Shown here: in pieces, positions 6,934-9,514 of the stretch
Layout: each line of letters starts with the position of its first letter
Numbering within the stretch: the stretch's first letter is position 1
NCBI GenBank assembly: GCA_022600215.1
Contig: JAHZKV010000049.1
Coordinates: 1 to 9,514, forward strand
Direction of reading: 5' to 3'
Length of the DNA: 9,514 nucleotides
Source of the DNA: a bacterium
GTDB lineage: Bacteria; Chlamydiota; Chlamydiia; Chlamydiales; 2-12-FULL-49-11
Notes under the pieces: model-generated
What the model was told of the DNA's origin: nothing
Databases searched by the model: none
The model's input: the letters and a program-made list of their open reading frames with translations, nothing else
Program-made: the position numbers and the translations under genes

Positions 6934-7368
6934 TTGGATCCATCAGGAGCAGATTACAATACTTTTGCAGAAGCTTTTGGTCCCGCTTTACAGCCTCCTA
7001 GGGCTCAACATCTCAATCATCATTGCCTTAATCTTGCTTGTTTACGAGTAGTGATGATAGCAGTTGCATGTTTTGAAGTATTTGCTGTTATTTTTGGAAA
7101 TTTAGGAGTAAGTTTTTGTTGCCCAAACTATCAATTACTTGTGGGCATCTTATCGGCAATAGTGGTCATTGTCACTGTTTGTATTTGTGCTTTGCTTTGT
7201 TGTTATGCAAGACATATGTTACATTCCTCAGGAGGTGCATCTGTACCTAAAATACCATATGCAGATGCTTATGCAATACCTTCAACAGGTATTGGGATAG
7301 AGCTCACTCCTCCAGGAACTCCTGTTGCTATTGCTGGTGGAGGGGATGGGAACGGTGGTGAAGACTAG
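6934..7368 (+). CDS. Cysteine-rich bilobed membrane protein, candidate inclusion membrane (Inc) protein
   Basis: This 144-residue product of a TTG start has no family I recognise. The N-terminus (1-33) is polar, with proline and histidine, and lacks a signal peptide. Two hydrophobic segments follow, about 36-56 (LRVVMIAVACFEVFAVIFG) and 67-91 (QLLVGILSAIVVIVTVCICA...), joined by the short loop NLGVSFCCPN. A tail of about 50 residues is rich in Gly, Pro and Ala and ends GGGDGNGGED. This two-lobed layout is that of chlamydial Inc proteins exported by type III secretion; the role is inferred from shape only. Nine cysteines in 144 residues, several in helix 2 (CICALLCC), are unusual and might be acylated or disulfide-bonded. 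Its own promoter and strong binding site argue that it is a real gene. Its last 41 bases overlap the 3' end of lepB on the other strand. Confidence 0.7.
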   Translation: MDPSGADYNTFAEAFGPALQPPRAQHLNHHCLNLACLRVVMIAVACFEVFAVIFGNLGVSFCCPNYQLLVGILSAIVVIVTVCICALLCCYARHMLHSSGGASVPKIPYADAYAIPSTGIGIELTPPGTPVAIAGGGDGNGGED

Positions 7369-8440
7369 CTCGTTTTTTGATAATATTTAGCTTTCTTCTT
7401 TCTAAGCCATAGTAAATTCCAATTCCGATAAAGAGCATTCCCCAAGCAAAAGCTTTATAAGGGGTGTACCAGTGATATACAAGTTGAAGGGGTGCTCCAA
7501 AACGTCCACCTGGTGCCCAGAATAAAAAGGAGGTAGTTCCTTGAATGTTATCCTCTGGAACAAATCCAAATTCGCGGCTATCACCACTTTGTGCGTGGTT
7601 ATCTCCTAGCATGTAGTATTGCTTCTTTGGAATAAGGAGGCCATATTTCTCTATTTTTTCTTTATCAATAGAGCCGTCTGCAAGGATAGGAGCACCCATA
7701 TCAATGAATGGTGTGTAGGAAGGATCTTTTTCTTCCTGCTCCTTTTCTTTTTCCACAAAGCTAGTAAGAGTGCTGCTTTCTTTGTCAAAGATTTTTGCTC
7801 CCATCAAATATAGATCACCATCTTGGTAGTAGGCATATCTGCAAGGTCTTATTCCATGGCGGGAACTATTAGAGACATAAAGGCTTTGTTCTATTCCAGT
7901 ATTGTAAAATGTTTGGCATTTTTCTTCAGAAAAGTTAGCAAAAGGGTGATCGGGGCTCAGTTTTTCAGGGACAGCAAGGGAAGGGATAAGGCTTGTAGGA
8001 CTATTTTGCCATTTTATTTTGTAGGGAGTGCCATCAAGAAATTCATAGGTGCCATCTTCTGGATGTCCTTTGATTTTTGGTCGATCATTTTTGTTGTAGC
8101 ATCCATGGCCAAAGCTTTCAAGGTATCCTTTGTTTGAGATAAAACGGGCAGTATAGAGGTGACTCCAGATAGTTTGCATAGAGTCATTATCAAGTGGAAT
8201 ATAAGAAACGGAAGTTCCTGCCTGAGGTCTTTTGATCAATCTGTTATCTAAGATGTTTTTTCCCTGGTCGATGGATGCGTGGTGAGTAAGCTCTAAAAAG
8301 TATTTGGTACCAGGATGTTTAATTAGTAGATCTACACTGCCTCTAGAAAAGTAAAGGGAGTCAGCATGGATAATCTTGGACATGGCAAAGCCGCCCATGC
8401 CCCAAAGCTCATGGATATCTTTTGCATGTTCATGCAGCAT
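7328..8440 (-). CDS. lepB: Signal peptidase I, C-terminal part after frame break
   Basis: This 370-residue open frame continues the signal peptidase begun at 9237, one frame away. It carries the conserved box E, GDNHAQSGDSR (279-289), followed by EFGFVPEDNIQG, and a hydrophobic segment near the end (about 329-345) that may be a second membrane anchor. The long stretch before box E is the insertion typical of chlamydial LepB. The frame is open back to 8584 and already reads like the same protein before the ATG (SNLSSATILHNNQPIAHLEKRG), so 8440 is a convenience start, not necessarily a real one. AAAGG stands 5 bases before it (8446-8450), so independent translation cannot be excluded. This fragment lacks the catalytic Ser and Lys. 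Its 3' end overlaps the convergent Inc-like gene. Confidence 0.85.
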   Translation of the reverse strand: MLHEHAKDIHELWGMGGFAMSKIIHADSLYFSRGSVDLLIKHPGTKYFLELTHHASIDQGKNILDNRLIKRPQAGTSVSYIPLDNDSMQTIWSHLYTARFISNKGYLESFGHGCYNKNDRPKIKGHPEDGTYEFLDGTPYKIKWQNSPTSLIPSLAVPEKLSPDHPFANFSEEKCQTFYNTGIEQSLYVSNSSRHGIRPCRYAYYQDGDLYLMGAKIFDKESSTLTSFVEKEKEQEEKDPSYTPFIDMGAPILADGSIDKEKIEKYGLLIPKKQYYMLGDNHAQSGDSREFGFVPEDNIQGTTSFLFWAPGGRFGAPLQLVYHWYTPYKAFAWGMLFIGIGIYYGLERRKLNIIKKRASLHHRSHPLHQQ

Positions 8441-9237
8441 GGTACCTTTAACATTTTGGCCTCGCTTTTCAAGGTGTGCAATAGGTTGATTGTTGTGTAG
8501 TATGGTAGCGCTAGAAAGGTTAGAGTGGGGAGCAAGATCTCTATTCCTTGAACTTTTCCCGGGAGCTGGATAAATGGAATGTGTTCAATGTGGGAGAGGA
8601 TGTCTTGTTGCAGAAGATGCGAGATATCGTTGCCATCCTTATCGATTCCGTAGATTTTTCCTCCATAAAAATAGAGGCGATCTTCAGGGAGTCCAACCAC
8701 TCTTTTTACAAATCTTTTGACTCCAGGGAATAGGTAAAAGTAGGTAGTGTAAACCCCTGGCGTGTCTAGGCCATCTGCAGAAAAAACGCAGGTTCCCATG
8801 CGCTTTACATTATCTGGATTGAAGGCAAAATGCTTGGTCATTAAAGGAATGTTTAGCCCAAATTGTGTCTTTGAAACTACTAACTTGTCAGATTCTCGAA
8901 AAGTCGGGCGCATGGAGCCAGATGGAATTTCATGAAGTTCAAAGCACGATTGCCTGATCATAATAGCAAAAAAGAGAGCAACACCAACCATAGCTCCCTT
9001 ATAAAATAATTTTTGAGCTCTGCTGAGGGGGAAGTGGGAGTTTAGTAATGTAGAGACTTTTCTTGCTTCCTCAGAGGCCAGCTTTTTGTCTTCAATGGCA
9101 ATAGCGCTCTCTAGCTTTTGCAATCTTGTCTCAAAAATATTTTGATTTTCCTTGGATAGGGATCGCTTCTTTTTGTTATAGACTTTCGTTGCGCGGAAAT
9201 AGGTATGGATACACTCTTTAAAAGATATTTTTTTCAT
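8332..9237 (-). CDS. lepB: Signal peptidase I, N-terminal part (frame-broken)
   Basis: LepB cleaves signal peptides from exported proteins at the outer face of the inner membrane. From the ATG at 9237 the frame gives 301 residues. A charged cytoplasmic helix of about 70 residues precedes one membrane anchor (about 80-95, GAMVGVALFFAIMI). The catalytic serine is Ser108 in EIPSGSMRPT and the general-base lysine is Lys178 in VKRVVGLPED. Homology fades after about residue 230; the last 60 or so residues are probably out-of-frame read-through. Adding one base near 8526-8560 joins it to the downstream part and gives about 636 aa, close to the roughly 630 of Chlamydia LepB. LepB is normally essential, so simple loss is unlikely. 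The binding site is odd: AGAGGG lies only one base from the ATG. The upstream gene ends 27 bases away, suggesting an operon. Confidence 0.88.
   Translation of the reverse strand: MKKISFKECIHTYFRATKVYNKKKRSLSKENQNIFETRLQKLESAIAIEDKKLASEEARKVSTLLNSHFPLSRAQKLFYKGAMVGVALFFAIMIRQSCFELHEIPSGSMRPTFRESDKLVVSKTQFGLNIPLMTKHFAFNPDNVKRMGTCVFSADGLDTPGVYTTYFYLFPGVKRFVKRVVGLPEDRLYFYGGKIYGIDKDGNDISHLLQQDILSHIEHIPFIQLPGKVQGIEILLPTLTFLALPYYTTINLLHTLKSEAKMLKVPCCMNMQKISMSFGAWAALPCPRLSMLTPFTFLEAV
8526..8560 (-). other. Frame-break interval in lepB with slippery heptamer and C-run
   Basis: Joining the two lepB frames needs a -1 shift (or one missing base) between 8584 and 8332. Two candidate points stand out on the minus strand: G_GGA_AAA (8560-8554), which is in the correct phase for tandem -1 slippage, and CCCC (8530-8527), where one extra C would give the natural-looking join EILLPHSNLSS. 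I cannot tell a base-call error, a true mutation and programmed slippage apart. Confidence 0.6.
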
Positions 9238-9264
9238 ACCCTCTATTGTAGGAGATAGTTTGTT

Positions 9265-9513
9265 TTAGTTCCAGTGTATTATATCTTTAGAAATAATAGA
9301 TTTTATTTCATTTCCATCATTATAAGAAAGATAGAGGCGGTAGGCTTTTCCTTTGGTAAGCTCTTGATCAAGTCTATTTTTCAATACATTAAATTTTAAT
9401 ACGGTAGAATCAATTTGATGGTATTTTGCTTCCATTGGGATTAATTTGTGTTCAAGTTTTCCAATTTCCACAAAGTAAAGGGTCATCTCCTCAGGAGTTC
9501 TACTTGCTTTAAC
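9265..9513 (-). CDS. Unrecognised protein, C-terminal end (5' end outside window)
   Basis: The frame is open to the window edge, so these 82 residues (beginning VKASRTPEEMTLYF) are probably the tail of a longer protein. The first visible ATG (9486) abuts GAGGAG with no spacing and is unlikely to be the true start. The segment is soluble and mixed in charge: a likely helix KASRTPEEMTLYFVEIGKLEHKLIPMEAKYHQI, then alternating strand-like stretches (KAYRLYLSYNDG, EIKSIISKDI) and a terminal HWN. I recognise no motif. The position directly upstream of lepB matches the place of the hypothetical CT021 in C. trachomatis, as I recall the order, but I cannot confirm homology from the sequence. It probably shares a transcript with lepB. 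Confidence 0.6.
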   Translation of the reverse strand, partial: VKASRTPEEMTLYFVEIGKLEHKLIPMEAKYHQIDSTVLKFNVLKNRLDQELTKGKAYRLYLSYNDGNEIKSIISKDIIHWN

Positions 9514-9514
9514 C

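Noticed and set aside
7367..7380. Terminator at the T-run after the second Inc-like gene
   Set aside because: Six T's follow the stop codon, but I find no stable stem immediately before them.
7823..8137. 104-codon plus-strand open frame inside lepB
   Set aside because: It is opposite well-conserved LepB sequence, and its composition (Phe- and Ser-rich) is typical of antisense frames.
1..9514. tRNA genes, CRISPR arrays, insertion sequences or attachment sites
   Set aside because: I found no cloverleaf-like segment, spaced direct repeats, transposase motifs or terminal inverted repeats on reading both strands.

Overview
The window reads as a chromosomal segment of a chlamydia-like bacterium (phylum Chlamydiota), probably one of the 'environmental' families rather than Chlamydia itself. 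Three things support this. The isoleucyl-tRNA synthetase gene (ileS) and the signal peptidase I gene (lepB) sit close together, as I recall for Chlamydia trachomatis (CT019/CT020). The signal peptidase is of the very long chlamydial form. There is also a MOMP-like outer-membrane protein of the type expanded in Parachlamydia, Waddlia, Simkania and Rhabdochlamydia. The DNA is AT-rich and densely coded. I cannot name the genus from the sequence alone.

Layout from left to right. Positions 1-438 (+) hold the C-terminal end of an ABC-F ATPase. A minus-strand block runs from 3233 down to 410: a MOMP-like porin, then DNA-3-methyladenine glycosylase I (tag), then an unassigned protein that looks like a GT-B-fold glycosyltransferase. 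Only 3 bases separate the porin stop from the tag start and 43 bases lie between tag and the third gene, so these three are probably co-transcribed. A 123-bp divergent region (3234-3356) separates this block from ileS (3357-6473, +), a eukaryote-like (type 2) isoleucyl-tRNA synthetase.

Between ileS and lepB lie two small plus-strand genes (6531-6842 and 6934-7368). Each encodes a protein with two long hydrophobic segments joined by a short loop, the 'bilobed' pattern of chlamydial inclusion membrane (Inc) proteins. The second has a good promoter, a near-perfect Shine-Dalgarno sequence and a TTG start. They are the most accessory-looking part of the window.

The right end is minus strand. lepB (9237 down to 7328) is split between two frames by an apparent loss of one base. 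The N-terminal part carries the catalytic Ser and Lys and the C-terminal part carries the conserved GDN...DSR box. The remaining 82 codons at the right edge are the 3' end of an unrecognised gene just upstream of lepB.

Most of the window is ordinary housekeeping sequence. I see no clear new system. The items worth a second look are the lepB frame break, the Inc-like gene pair, the three mutually complementary 7-base arms at the end of ileS, and the unassigned GT-B-like protein.
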